Below, piece by piece: positions 1 through 9,114 of a stretch of 64,000 nt of DNA. This DNA is from Planctomycetota bacterium (GTDB lineage Bacteria; Planctomycetota; UBA1135; GCA-002686595). Under the pieces are notes generated by a model. The model was not told where the DNA came from, made no database searches, and saw nothing but the letters and a program-made list of their open reading frames with translations. How positions within the stretch are numbered: the first letter of the stretch is position 1; each line of letters starts with the position of its first letter. The DNA is taken from the NCBI GenBank assembly GCA_012959785.1, contig DUCM01000018.1:124001-188000 (forward strand), read 5' to 3'. Both the position numbers and the translations under genes were made by a program.

Positions 1-1
1 C

Positions 2-220
2 TTCGATCCCGAATTTCAAGAACGCTTGAAGGGTCGCGTGTTGCTCGCTGGCGGTGGCAGCCAGATCAAGGCCCTCGACATCGCGATCGAAGCCGAAATG
101 CGCCGCACCCTCGGTGGTGGGCGCGTTACGCGCATCGAAGAGCCGATGTACGGTGGAGCCAACGGGGCGCTGAAGATCGCCCACGACATGCCCGAGGAGT
201 ACTGGGAGAACCTGAAGTAG
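2..220 (+). CDS. C-terminal end of an MreB/MamK-like actin-family ATPase (partial)
   Basis: Only the last 72 codons are in the window; the reading frame is open from base 2. The visible part has a G-G-G-S-Q phosphate-binding loop (residues G-R-V-L-L-A-G-G-G-S), which is the second phosphate/adenosine motif of the actin fold. It is followed by Y-G-G-A-N-G-A-L-K, the segment that in MreB and MamK proteins closes the nucleotide pocket. Proteins of this family polymerise under the inner membrane to control shape or to position organelles. The C-terminus D-M-P-E-E-Y-W is more MamK-like than classical MreB, but the upstream part is needed to decide. It ends 74 bp before the convergent lipoprotein gene. 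Confidence 0.7.
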   Translation, partial: FDPEFQERLKGRVLLAGGGSQIKALDIAIEAEMRRTLGGGRVTRIEEPMYGGANGALKIAHDMPEEYWENLK

Positions 221-294
221 GCTTCTGCGTGCTGGGAATCACACGCCAAGGCGCGTCCGCCCGAAACGGCTAGCGCGCCGCATTCGTGGGTGCT

Positions 295-825
295 TCAGTC
301 GCCGCCCACATAGCCCAGGCCCGAGAGACCGGCCAGGGCGTCCTCGGCTCCCAAGCTGGCGGCCTTGTCGCCCACGATCTTGATCATGGTGGGCCACTTT
401 TCGTCCTCAGGAAAGGCCGCAGCTCCCGCTTGCAAGATGGCCACGGCCGAGCCGATGGTCGCCTTGGCGGCATCGCTGTCGGCTTTCGTCTGAGCAGAGG
501 CCGCTGTCACCAAATCGCTGACGAGCATGCGGTAGTCCCCCGGTTGCAGGCTTGTGCTCGAGCCGAGGGCCAGGAAGTCGGCCTGGGCTCCCATCGGATC
601 GAGGAAACAGCGCGCGCGCAGTTGGCCGAGCTTGGCTTCGAGGTAGCGCTGGTCCGTGGGTTGTAGGGCTTTGAGAGCTGTGTCGAATTCCGCCAGAGCG
701 GCTGCTGCTTGGCCCTTGTTGAGGGCCGTGTAGCCAGCGTCCACGGCGGCGTCCGGGTCGGAGGAGGGACCGCAGGCGGGGAGGGCGAGAAGCAGGCCAA
801 GGAGCAGGTTCAAGGGCAGTCGCAT
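295..825 (-). CDS. TPR-type lipoprotein
   Basis: This is a 176-residue protein with a lipoprotein signal peptide: a short basic start, a leucine-rich core and a lipobox ending A-L-P-A-C at about residue 18. The mature part is alanine-rich and helical. One segment (about residues 28-60, A-L-N-K-G-Q-A-A-A-A-L-A-E-F-D-T-A-L) reads like a tetratricopeptide repeat, so a scaffold or binding role at a membrane face is likely. It ends in L-S-G-L-G-Y-V-G-G-D, the L-x-x-L-G-Y pattern that also closes both small RHH proteins of the neighbouring cluster. The gene diverges from the cluster at 1119. No enzymatic motif is visible, and the specific function is unknown. Confidence 0.75.
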   Translation of the reverse strand: MRLPLNLLLGLLLALPACGPSSDPDAAVDAGYTALNKGQAAAALAEFDTALKALQPTDQRYLEAKLGQLRARCFLDPMGAQADFLALGSSTSLQPGDYRMLVSDLVTAASAQTKADSDAAKATIGSAVAILQAGAAAFPEDEKWPTMIKIVGDKAASLGAEDALAGLSGLGYVGGD

Positions 826-987
826 GGAAATCGGAGGCAGGGGAGAGACAGGGGGAGAGGAGGGTACTTGGGGCCGAGTCTACCCCTTTCCTTGGCCTGG
901 CAGGCCCCTCCGACCGGCAAGCAGGCCCCCCGACTCGTTCTCGGGATAACCCGAGTTTTTGGCCAGCCAAGGCGGTTTTCTCTAAAG

Positions 988-1040
988 GACACCCCTATGG
1001 CACTCCGATTAGGCTACAATCAGAGTGTTATAGGGGTGTC
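988..1040. promoter_or_regulatory. 53-bp near-perfect palindrome upstream of the RHH/sat operon
   Basis: The left arm (988-1010) and right arm (1018-1040) form a 23-bp stem around a 7-base loop. The outer 11 bp (gacacccctat / ataggggtgtc) are perfect. The inner part has two G-T pairs and one mismatch. The two perfect half-sites are centred 42 bp apart, four helical turns. A TACAAT hexamer (1015-1020) lies in the loop and inner right arm and could be a -10 element. The site is 78 bp upstream of the GTG of an RHH gene. RHH repressors typically bind inverted or direct repeats, so an autoregulatory operator is likely; an RNA hairpin in the leader is the alternative. The stretch 1051-1110 that follows is a nearly pure pyrimidine tract. 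Confidence 0.5.
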
Positions 1041-1118
1041 GTGGGAGCCTTCCCGGGCACCCTTCACCGCTTCCCCCCTCCCAGACACCTTCCCCCTCCC
1101 ACACACAGAGAGACCGCC

Positions 1119-1334
1119 GTGCGAGAGAGCAAAGTCACCGTCAAGATCCCCCGACCGCTGTATCGCAAGATCCAGCAAGTGGTCGAGGGCTCAGGTTTCA
1201 ACTCCCCGACAGACTTCGTCGTCTATGTCCTGCGCGATCTGATGGGCGAGGCGGAAGTGACCCAAGCCAGCGAGTTCAACCAAGACGAACTCGACGACAT
1301 CAAGCGCAAGCTCAAAAACCTCGGCTACCTGTAG
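1119..1334 (+). CDS. Small ribbon-helix-helix (RHH/CopG-like) protein, copy 1
   Basis: This is a 71-residue protein starting at GTG 1119 behind a GAGAGA ribosome site. An in-frame ATG at 1041 would add a proline-rich, unlikely N-terminus. Residues 5-45 have the RHH layout: a beta strand V-T-V-K-I-P, helix L-Y-R-K-I-Q-Q-V-V, turn G-F-N-S-P-T-D and helix F-V-V-Y-V-L-R-D-L. RHH proteins bind DNA as dimers through the strand and usually autoregulate. The C-terminal third is an acidic linker ending D-I-K-R-K-L-K-N-L-G-Y-L, almost the same as the end of the second RHH protein at 8874. It is 19 bp from sat and probably leads the operon, with the palindrome at 988-1040 as its operator. Confidence 0.75.
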   Translation: MRESKVTVKIPRPLYRKIQQVVEGSGFNSPTDFVVYVLRDLMGEAEVTQASEFNQDELDDIKRKLKNLGYL

Positions 1335-1352
1335 CCCAACCTGCAAGACCCA

Positions 1353-2609
<1,257 letters not shown>

Positions 2610-2649
2610 AGCCCGCTTCTCCATTCCTTCCTAGCGCCACGAGATTCCA

Positions 2650-3606
2650 ATGGGCCTCTTCGACATGTTCAAAAAGCCGGCGCCCGCGCCGGCCAGGAAG
2701 CTCCCTCCTCGTCCGTTGAGTCGGCGAGGCGGGCTGCCTCCTCATCCCGAGCCTCAAGCGGACAACAACTTCATCATCGTGATCCTTGATTCGTGTCGCT
2801 ACGACTCGTTCATGCAGGCCGATACGAAGATCATTACCAAGCTCTCGGGGGGCAAGGTGGAGAAGCGATACAGCTACGCTGCCTGGACCGCGCCCTCGCA
2901 CTACAACTTGTTGACGGGGCTTCTGCCCCACACGAGCCCCGAGAATGTGTACGCGTCGGAGTACTACAAAGAAGACTTCTTCAACTACAACGACCGCCTC
3001 GGCGCCAAGGGCATCGAGTTCGCCAAGATGGTTCCGGGGCTTTGGTTTCCAGAGCTCTTGCGCAATCAGTTGGGCTACAAGACCCACGCCCGGGTTTCAC
3101 TGCCCGTCTTGAACCCCAAGACGGGCATCAACCGGGCTTTTGACAGCTATGAGTTGATGGACAGCCACAACGACATGGCGGCCATGTTGCCCACCATGAC
3201 CTTCGACAGCGATAGGCCATCGTTCTACATGCTGAATGTGGGCGAGACACACTACCCCTATGCCAAGCCGAACGAGGACTCGTCCATGTGGCCGCGCATT
3301 AGCGGCGTGAACGGTGTCTTCCGCAAGATGGGCGAACAACTTGACAAGGACGACCCGAACTTCAAGGAAGAGTTCCAGTTCTTCGATCAGGACAAGCTCG
3401 ACGAACTACGCGAGCGCCAGATCGACACCGTGCGCTACCTCGACGGCGTCTTTGAACAGCTCTATGACACCGTTCCGGCCAACACGCACATCATCGTGAC
3501 GGCTGACCACGGCGAACTCTTTGGCGAATCTGGCTATTTCGGGCACGGCCCGATCATGCACGAGAAGTGTTTCGAGGTGCCCTACTTCGAAGGCAAGATT
3601 CGCTGA
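2650..3606 (+). CDS. Cytoplasmic AP-superfamily (sulfatase-fold) hydrolase with Thr in the nucleophile position
   Basis: This 318-residue protein has no signal peptide; its N-terminus is basic and proline-rich. The alkaline-phosphatase/sulfatase fold is shown by the metal motif L-D-S-C-R-Y-D (D47, R50), the nucleophile loop W-T-A-P-S-H-Y-N-L-L-T-G (T80-H84), the G-E-T-H-Y-P-Y segment, and T-A-D-H-G-E (residues 284-289). Classical sulfatases have C/S-x-P-S-R in the loop and convert the Cys or Ser to formylglycine. Here it is T-A-P-S-H, so formylglycine cannot form and phosphoesterase, phosphodiesterase or transferase chemistry is more likely. It sits between sat and cysC (40 bp and 73 bp gaps), so a substrate related to APS, PAPS or a sulfated product is plausible. 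The exact substrate cannot be read from the sequence. Confidence 0.8.
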   Translation: MGLFDMFKKPAPAPARKLPPRPLSRRGGLPPHPEPQADNNFIIVILDSCRYDSFMQADTKIITKLSGGKVEKRYSYAAWTAPSHYNLLTGLLPHTSPENVYASEYYKEDFFNYNDRLGAKGIEFAKMVPGLWFPELLRNQLGYKTHARVSLPVLNPKTGINRAFDSYELMDSHNDMAAMLPTMTFDSDRPSFYMLNVGETHYPYAKPNEDSSMWPRISGVNGVFRKMGEQLDKDDPNFKEEFQFFDQDKLDELRERQIDTVRYLDGVFEQLYDTVPANTHIIVTADHGELFGESGYFGHGPIMHEKCFEVPYFEGKIR

Positions 3607-3679
3607 CCGATCACATTCTCTGAGTAAGCAGAGACTCGAAAACACACCTACCCCTGACCCCTGAACGATTTTTAGTAAG

Positions 3680-4210
3680 ATGTCCAACAAAGGCTTCACC
3701 CTCTGGTTCACCGGCCTCTCCGGCTCTGGCAAGAGCACCCTGGCTGAGTACCTGACCCCGATCCTCAAAGAGCGCGGCTGTAAAGTTGAAGTGCTCGACG
3801 GCGACGAAGTTCGCGAGAACCTGTCCAAGGGCCTCGGCTTCTCGAAAGAGGACCGCGACACCAACATTCGCCGCATTGGCTATGTGGCCAACCTGCTCTC
3901 GCGCAACGGTTGCGCTGCGGTCACCGCGGCCATCTCGCCCTACGCCGCCGTGCGCAATGAGATCCGCGACTTGACCACGGCGGCTTTCATTGAGGTCTAC
4001 GTCTACGCGCCTCTCGAGTGCGTCGAAGAGCGCGACACCAAGGGCCTCTACAAGAAGGCCCGCTCCGGTGAGATCAAGAATTTCACCGGCATCAGCGACC
4101 CCTATGAGGGCCCCGAGGATCCCGAGGTCCGTGTGGACACCTCCAAGGAGACCATCGAGGAATCAGGTCAGAAGATCCTCGACTACCTCTCGGAGAAGGA
4201 ACTGATCTAA
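3680..4210 (+). CDS. cysC: Adenylylsulfate (APS) kinase
   Basis: The protein (176 residues) phosphorylates APS at the 3' position to give PAPS, the universal sulfuryl donor. It has the Walker A loop G-L-S-G-S-G-K-S-T (12-20), the family motif L-D-G-D-E-V-R followed by [13 protein letters not shown], the I-S-P-Y segment with the conserved serine, and the C-terminal F-T-G-I-S-D-P-Y-E substrate lid. The length is that of a free-standing CysC. It is the last gene before a strong terminator, so RHH1-sat-AP hydrolase-cysC probably form one transcript. Confidence 0.96.
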   Translation: MSNKGFTLWFTGLSGSGKSTLAEYLTPILKERGCKVEVLDGDEVRENLSKGLGFSKEDRDTNIRRIGYVANLLSRNGCAAVTAAISPYAAVRNEIRDLTTAAFIEVYVYAPLECVEERDTKGLYKKARSGEIKNFTGISDPYEGPEDPEVRVDTSKETIEESGQKILDYLSEKELI

Positions 4211-4270
4211 CCCGGACCAGCCCCGGCCCTGGCTGATAGCGGCCTCCGGCTTGGGATCGGCTCGAATCTG

Positions 4271-4331
4271 GCGTCCCCGGGACCCGAGCGACTATTGAGG
4301 TCGCGGGTCCCGGGGACGCTTCTTTCTGTTT
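4271..4331 (+). terminator. Rho-independent terminator after cysC
   Basis: A perfect 16-bp GC-rich stem (4271-4286 paired with 4304-4319) encloses a 17-base loop and is followed by a T-rich run (ttctttctgttt, 4320-4331). It lies 60 bp after the cysC stop. It splits the sulfate-activation genes from the two COG3379 genes, which would need their own promoter in 4332-4557. Confidence 0.8.
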
Positions 4332-4557
4332 CGTGGGGCCACCTCGCCCCTCACTTGGCACTCTTCCAGGCCGTATACTTCCCGCCCGGGAGCCAGCCCC
4401 GGGGAGGCCCTGCCAGGGCTCCAGAAAGCCGTCTGCGTGGACGACAACTGCCCGACCAACGCCCCCTGCCCGACCTCCCTGGTGCGCTTCCGAGGCCACG
4501 AAGTGCCCCCCCCGTCCGTTCTCGACGATCCCGCCTTCCTTGACGATCCCGCTGTTC

Positions 4558-6681
4558 ATGACGACCCCGCACCTCCGTATCCGCCGCCTAGCCCTGGCGG
4601 CCATGGTCCTGGGCGGCCTCTGCCAGCCGGCCCTGGCCTACATCGGCCCCGGAGCCGGCATTGCGGCCGCCGGCTCGGTGATGGTGCTGGTGGGCACTTT
4701 TCTCCTGGCGGCGGGCATCGTACTGATCTGGCCCATCAAGGCCGTGATTCGCATATTCACCCTGTGGGGCAAGAACAAGGCGCGGGTCAAGCGCGTGATC
4801 GTCGTCGGCCTCGACGGCCTCGATCCGGGCCTGGCGCGCAAGTACATGGACGAGGGGCGCATGCCGAATTTCGTCAAGCTGGCCGCAGAGGGACATTTCT
4901 CGCCCCTCGCCACCGCCTGCCCGTCGATATCTCCGGTGGCCTGGTCGAGCTACGCCACCGGCGTTGATGCATCCCGGCACAATATCTATGACTTTCTCAC
5001 CCGCGATCCATGCTCGTACCTGCCAGTGCTCTCCTCGGCCGAGACCGGCACCCAGCCCCGCGAGCTGAACCTGGGTTTCACCAAGCTACCCTTCGGCTCG
5101 AAGGCCTATTACCGCATTCTGCAAAAGAGCCAGCCCTTCTGGAAGCTGCTCGGCGAGAACCACATCTGGTCCTCGATCGTGCGCGTGCCGATCACCTTTC
5201 CACCGCAGAAGTTCAAGAACGGCACCTTGCTCAGCGGCATGTGCGTGCCTGATATTCAGGGCACCCAGGGATCGTTCTCCTTCTATTCCACCAGGCAGCG
5301 CCCAAAGGGCCAGCATATCGGTGGCCAGCAGTACACCATCGTGCGCCGCGGCAATCGCGTCGATTCCAAGCTCACCGGGCCTCCTGGCAAGGACGGCAAC
5401 CGCATGAAGTGCGATTTTAATGTCGTCTTTGATGATGAAAAACGCCGCGCGACTTTCACGGTGGGGGACGAGTCCCACGAGGTGGACTTTCGCGAGTACA
5501 CACCCTGGATGCGCGTGCCCTTCAAGGGCTTGAGCGGCATCGCCCGGCTCTATGTGCAGGATTGGGAGGGAAGCGAAGTAGGCATCTATGTCACGCCTAT
5601 CAATATCGATCCCGACAGTCCGGCCATGCCGATCTCGCACCCCTTCGTGTACGCGATCTATCTGGCCAAGCTGTTCGGCCCCTACGCCACCCTGGGTCTG
5701 GCGGAGGATACTTGGGCCTTGAACGAGCGGGTGGTGGATGAAGAGGCCTTCTTGAAGCAAGCCTGGCTCATTTTCGAGGAGCGCAAGACGCAACTCTGGG
5801 ATGTCATTGCCAAGACCAAGAAGGGTTTTGCCACGGTGGTCTTCGATACCAGTGACCGCATCAGTCATATGTTCTACCGCTACCTCGACCCGACCCACCC
5901 GGCCAATGTGGGCAAGGACACCGAGGTTCACAAAAATGTGATCCCCGAGATGTACGGCAAGATGGACGACTTCATCGGCGAAGTGCAAGCCAAAATCGGC
6001 GCTGACCCCGAGACCGTCTTGATGGTGATTTCAGACCACGGCTTCACAAATTTTCGTCGCGGCGTCAACCTGAACACCTGGTTGCGTGACGAGGGCTACC
6101 TCGTGCTCAAGGAAGGCGAAGAAACCTCGCCCGACTACTTTCGCACGGTGGACTGGTCGAAGACCCGCGCTTTCACCCTGGGCCTGACGGGCATCTTCAT
6201 CAACCGCGTGGGCCGCGAATCCCAGGGCGTTGTGGAGAAGGGCGAACTCGGCAGTATCTGCCGTGAGATCAAGGAGAAGCTTGAGCGGCTTTGTGACCCC
6301 GTGGATGGCCAGCGCGTGGTGAAAGAAGCCTTTCTGACCCGCGAACTGCACAGCGGCCCCTACGCGGACGCTGCCCCGGATCTGTTGATCGGCTACAACA
6401 GCGGCTTCCGGCACTCGTGGGATTGCGCCACGGGATCGGTCTCCCGGGAGATTTTCAGCGACAACACAAAATCCTGGTCCGGCGACCACTGCGTCGATCC
6501 GCGCCTGGTGCCCGGGATTCTGCTCTCGAACCGCAAGGTCGACAAGCCCGATCCCGAGTTGCTCGACATGGCTCCCACCATGCTCGACCTGTTCGGCGTC
6601 AAAATCCCGTCCTACATGCAGGGCAAGCCCCTATTTCACATCGACGAGCCGTCCGCGGCCAAGGCCAAGGAGAGAGCTTGA
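4558..6681 (+). CDS. Membrane-anchored AP-superfamily phosphohydrolase/phosphodiesterase (COG3379-type), copy 1
   Basis: The protein has 707 residues from ATG 4558. An upstream in-frame start at 4333 would add low-complexity sequence before the signal peptide. A signal-like segment (1-27, ending Q-P-A-L-A) is followed by a hydrophobic stretch (about 38-66), so the enzyme is membrane-bound. Metal and catalytic motifs of the type I phosphodiesterase group are G-L-D-G-L-D-P (D86), S-I-S-P-V-A-W with S125 in the nucleophile place, F-D-T-S-D-R-I-S-H, V-I-S-D-H-G-F, and a late G-D-H. The middle (about 250-400) contains an insert with T-P-I-N-I-D-P-D-S-P. The C-terminus overlaps the paralogue downstream (TGATG). 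The substrate is unknown; phosphate, phosphonate or sulfate diesters are all possible for the fold. Confidence 0.8.
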   Translation: MTTPHLRIRRLALAAMVLGGLCQPALAYIGPGAGIAAAGSVMVLVGTFLLAAGIVLIWPIKAVIRIFTLWGKNKARVKRVIVVGLDGLDPGLARKYMDEGRMPNFVKLAAEGHFSPLATACPSISPVAWSSYATGVDASRHNIYDFLTRDPCSYLPVLSSAETGTQPRELNLGFTKLPFGSKAYYRILQKSQPFWKLLGENHIWSSIVRVPITFPPQKFKNGTLLSGMCVPDIQGTQGSFSFYSTRQRPKGQHIGGQQYTIVRRGNRVDSKLTGPPGKDGNRMKCDFNVVFDDEKRRATFTVGDESHEVDFREYTPWMRVPFKGLSGIARLYVQDWEGSEVGIYVTPINIDPDSPAMPISHPFVYAIYLAKLFGPYATLGLAEDTWALNERVVDEEAFLKQAWLIFEERKTQLWDVIAKTKKGFATVVFDTSDRISHMFYRYLDPTHPANVGKDTEVHKNVIPEMYGKMDDFIGEVQAKIGADPETVLMVISDHGFTNFRRGVNLNTWLRDEGYLVLKEGEETSPDYFRTVDWSKTRAFTLGLTGIFINRVGRESQGVVEKGELGSICREIKEKLERLCDPVDGQRVVKEAFLTRELHSGPYADAAPDLLIGYNSGFRHSWDCATGSVSREIFSDNTKSWSGDHCVDPRLVPGILLSNRKVDKPDPELLDMAPTMLDLFGVKIPSYMQGKPLFHIDEPSAAKAKERA

Positions 6682-8834
6682 TGAAACTCGGCCCCAAGAA
6701 ACGACAGATCGGTCTGTTCGGCTGGTTCAGCCTGGGGCTGCTTGCCCTGGTGCCCTTCGGTCTCGCGCCGCGCCTAGCGGGCGATGTTGATACTGACAGC
6801 CTGGCGGTCAACTTGCCCGCGGCGCCGGTTGGCGCGGCAGCCTCGGCTGCTGCCAGGCGCGTGGTGGTGCTGGGCATCGATGGCATGGATCCCGACATCC
6901 TGCGCGAAGCCCTGGAACTCTACCCCGAGCGGCTAAAGAACTTCGCGCGCCTCGCGGCAGAGGGCGGCATCCATCCCCTGGGAACTTCGATTCCGCCTCA
7001 AAGCCCGGTGGCCTGGTCGAATTTCATCACCGGCATGAACCCCGGCGGTCACGGGATCTACGACTTCATCCACCGCGATCTCATGACCCGCGAGCCCGTG
7101 CCGGGCTCGATCAAGGGCATGGCTGGCAGCCACATCGATTTGTGGGGCCAGTGGAAGTTTCCCATCGGCGGCAGCAGCGAGACCAATCGCAGCGGCGAAT
7201 CCTTCTGGGTCACTCTTGCAAAGCACGGCATACCCGCCGACATCTGGCGCATGCCGGCCAACTTCCCTGTGGAGCCCGCCGAGGGATTGTCCTTTCCGGG
7301 CATGAATACTCCGGCCCTCGATTCGCCCTACGGCACCTACACGATCTTCAGTAGCGACCCGCCCGCCAAGAAGAAAAAGAGTGGTGGTCAATATGTCGAG
7401 GTGCGCGAGTTTTCTGGCCGCATTCAGACGGCTATCGAAGGCCCGCCCAACTCATTCAAGCAGGGCGACCCCCACCAAACAGCGCCTCTGACTTTCTGGG
7501 TCGATCACGAAAGCCAAGCGGTGGCCATCGATGTGGGCGCAGATGTAGTCGTTCTCGAACCCGGCGAATGGAGCGATTTTGTCACCCTGGAGTTCGAACT
7601 GCTGCCCGCCAGTCTGATGAACATGAGCGGCACCGTGCGCTTCTACCTGCGCTCGATCGATCCCGAGTTCGAGCTGTATGCATCGCCTGTCAACATCGAC
7701 CCTGTCAATCCCGTCAGCCCGGTGTCCGAACCTGTGGCCGCCAGCGCCGAAGTTGTCGAGGCCATTGGCTACTACTACACCCAGGGCATGGCCGAAGAAG
7801 TCAACGCCCTCAAGGATGGCGCGCTCAACGACATCGAGTTCATGGATCAAACCAAGCTGATTTACAACCAGCGGGTGCGCATGATGGACTACGCCCTCGA
7901 CCGTTACCTCGAGAAGGACGGCGGGTTATTCTTCTTCTATTTCAGCACGGTGGATTTGAGCTGCCACATGATGTGGCGTTTCCACGACGAACAACATCCC
8001 CAGCACGTCTTCGTAAAGGAAATCGCGCAAGCGGATTCTTCCGAGTGGTCGGGGCGCGACGGTAGCACTTGGAAGGAAGTCGTCTACGACCTCTACATGC
8101 TAATGGATCCGGTCCTGGGCCAGTTGCGCGAACGCATCGGCGACGATGCTTGCCTGATGGTCATGAGCGACCACGGCTTTGCGCCCTACCGGCGCAAGTT
8201 CAGCCTCAACCGCTGGCTGGTGGAGGAGGGTTACATGACCCTCAAGGCTGGCCGCACGCCTGAGTTGGCCCGAGACGACCCGGACTATGCCCAGGTCTTC
8301 ATCATGGACGCTGTGGATTGGTCCAAGACAAGCGCCTACGGCATGGGTTTCAATGGCCTCTACCTAAACCTCGCCGGTCGCGAACTCGACAACCCCGACA
8401 CTGTCGAGGATGAATCGGGCGTCGTCGCTCCCGGCCAGGAAGCCGACGCGCTGCTGGCCGAGTTGAAGAGCAAGCTCGAGGCCCTGCGCGATGACGGAGA
8501 GCCTGTGGTGCTCAGCGCCGACCTCGCCAGCGATGTCTACCGCGGCGCGCGCAGCGCCGAGGCGCCAGACATTCAAGTGGGCTTCAATGCAGGCTTTGGC
8601 AACTCCGATGCCTCGTCCACCGGACGCATTCCCCACGCGATCATGGCTGATAACCTCGGCGGAACCTTCAATGGCAATCACCTGATGGCGCCCGAAGTGG
8701 TGCCCGGTATCCTTCTCACCAACGGCAAGGTCCTGCCCGGGGCGCACGCCCTCGAAGACCTGACCATCGAAATTCTCGAGCAGTACGGTTTGCACGCCGG
8801 CGAGGGCCAAGACGGCCATCGCGTGCTCGAGTAA
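6681..8834 (+). CDS. Exported AP-superfamily phosphohydrolase/phosphodiesterase (COG3379-type), copy 2
   Basis: The ATG at 6681 overlaps the stop of copy 1 by one base, so the two are translationally coupled. The product has 717 residues. A hydrophobic N-terminal segment (about 10-32) serves as an export signal or anchor. The motifs match copy 1: G-I-D-G-M-D-P (D67), P-Q-S-P-V-A-W (S108) with T-G-M-N-P-G-G-H-G-I-Y-D-F after it, F-S-T-V-D-L-S-C-H, V-M-S-D-H-G-F, and G-N-H near the end. Both paralogues share the internal S/T-P-V/I-N-I-D-P segment and V-P-G-I-L-L-S/T-N, so they are an ancient tandem duplication that may act as a pair. A GC-rich acidic insert follows the S-D-H-G-F motif. The cluster context suggests the same surface or lipid-linked substrate. 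Confidence 0.8.
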   Translation: MKLGPKKRQIGLFGWFSLGLLALVPFGLAPRLAGDVDTDSLAVNLPAAPVGAAASAAARRVVVLGIDGMDPDILREALELYPERLKNFARLAAEGGIHPLGTSIPPQSPVAWSNFITGMNPGGHGIYDFIHRDLMTREPVPGSIKGMAGSHIDLWGQWKFPIGGSSETNRSGESFWVTLAKHGIPADIWRMPANFPVEPAEGLSFPGMNTPALDSPYGTYTIFSSDPPAKKKKSGGQYVEVREFSGRIQTAIEGPPNSFKQGDPHQTAPLTFWVDHESQAVAIDVGADVVVLEPGEWSDFVTLEFELLPASLMNMSGTVRFYLRSIDPEFELYASPVNIDPVNPVSPVSEPVAASAEVVEAIGYYYTQGMAEEVNALKDGALNDIEFMDQTKLIYNQRVRMMDYALDRYLEKDGGLFFFYFSTVDLSCHMMWRFHDEQHPQHVFVKEIAQADSSEWSGRDGSTWKEVVYDLYMLMDPVLGQLRERIGDDACLMVMSDHGFAPYRRKFSLNRWLVEEGYMTLKAGRTPELARDDPDYAQVFIMDAVDWSKTSAYGMGFNGLYLNLAGRELDNPDTVEDESGVVAPGQEADALLAELKSKLEALRDDGEPVVLSADLASDVYRGARSAEAPDIQVGFNAGFGNSDASSTGRIPHAIMADNLGGTFNGNHLMAPEVVPGILLTNGKVLPGAHALEDLTIEILEQYGLHAGEGQDGHRVLE

Positions 8835-8873
8835 CCCTAATTCTTCCCTCACGATCTACCCGGAGACAGACCC

Positions 8874-9071
8874 ATGTTTGGCGGCGGTAACAAAATCAAA
8901 CTCGACAAGGACCTCATCGAACGCGTCAAGCGCGTGTCGGAGGTCGCTGGTTACGCATCCCACGAGGAGTTCATTACCCATATCATCGAACGCGAATTGG
9001 CTGAGTTCGAGGATGGCGATTCGGATGAGGACATCACCGAGAAGTTGCGTGGCCTCGGCTACATCAGCTGA
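8874..9071 (+). CDS. Small ribbon-helix-helix-like protein, copy 2
   Basis: This is a 65-residue protein preceded by GGAG 9 bases upstream of ATG 8874. Residues 7-42 (I-K-L-D-K-D-L-I-E-R-V-K-R-V-S-E-V-A-G-Y-A-S-H-E-E-F-I-T-H-I-I-E-R-E-L) follow the strand-helix-helix plan of RHH proteins and align with copy 1. The tail is acidic (E-F-E-D-G-D-S-D-E) and ends D-I-T-E-K-L-R-G-L-G-Y-I-S. It has the same tail design as RHH copy 1, although the two genes are 7.5 kb apart at the two ends of the cluster. DNA binding is likely from the fold. The common tail may instead contact a shared protein partner. Confidence 0.65.
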   Translation: MFGGGNKIKLDKDLIERVKRVSEVAGYASHEEFITHIIERELAEFEDGDSDEDITEKLRGLGYIS

Positions 9072-9114
9072 GCAGCGTCTCTGGTAACTGCTGCGATCAC
9101 CACAAGAGCCTTCC

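Noticed and set aside
1041..1118. Longer start for the first RHH gene at ATG 1041
   Set aside because: It would add 26 proline/histidine-rich residues before the RHH strand; GTG 1119 has a GAGAGA site and gives a normal RHH N-terminus.
4333..4557. N-terminal extension of the first COG3379 gene
   Set aside because: The extension is low-complexity, lacks a ribosome site and sits just after a terminator; the signal peptide begins at ATG 4558.
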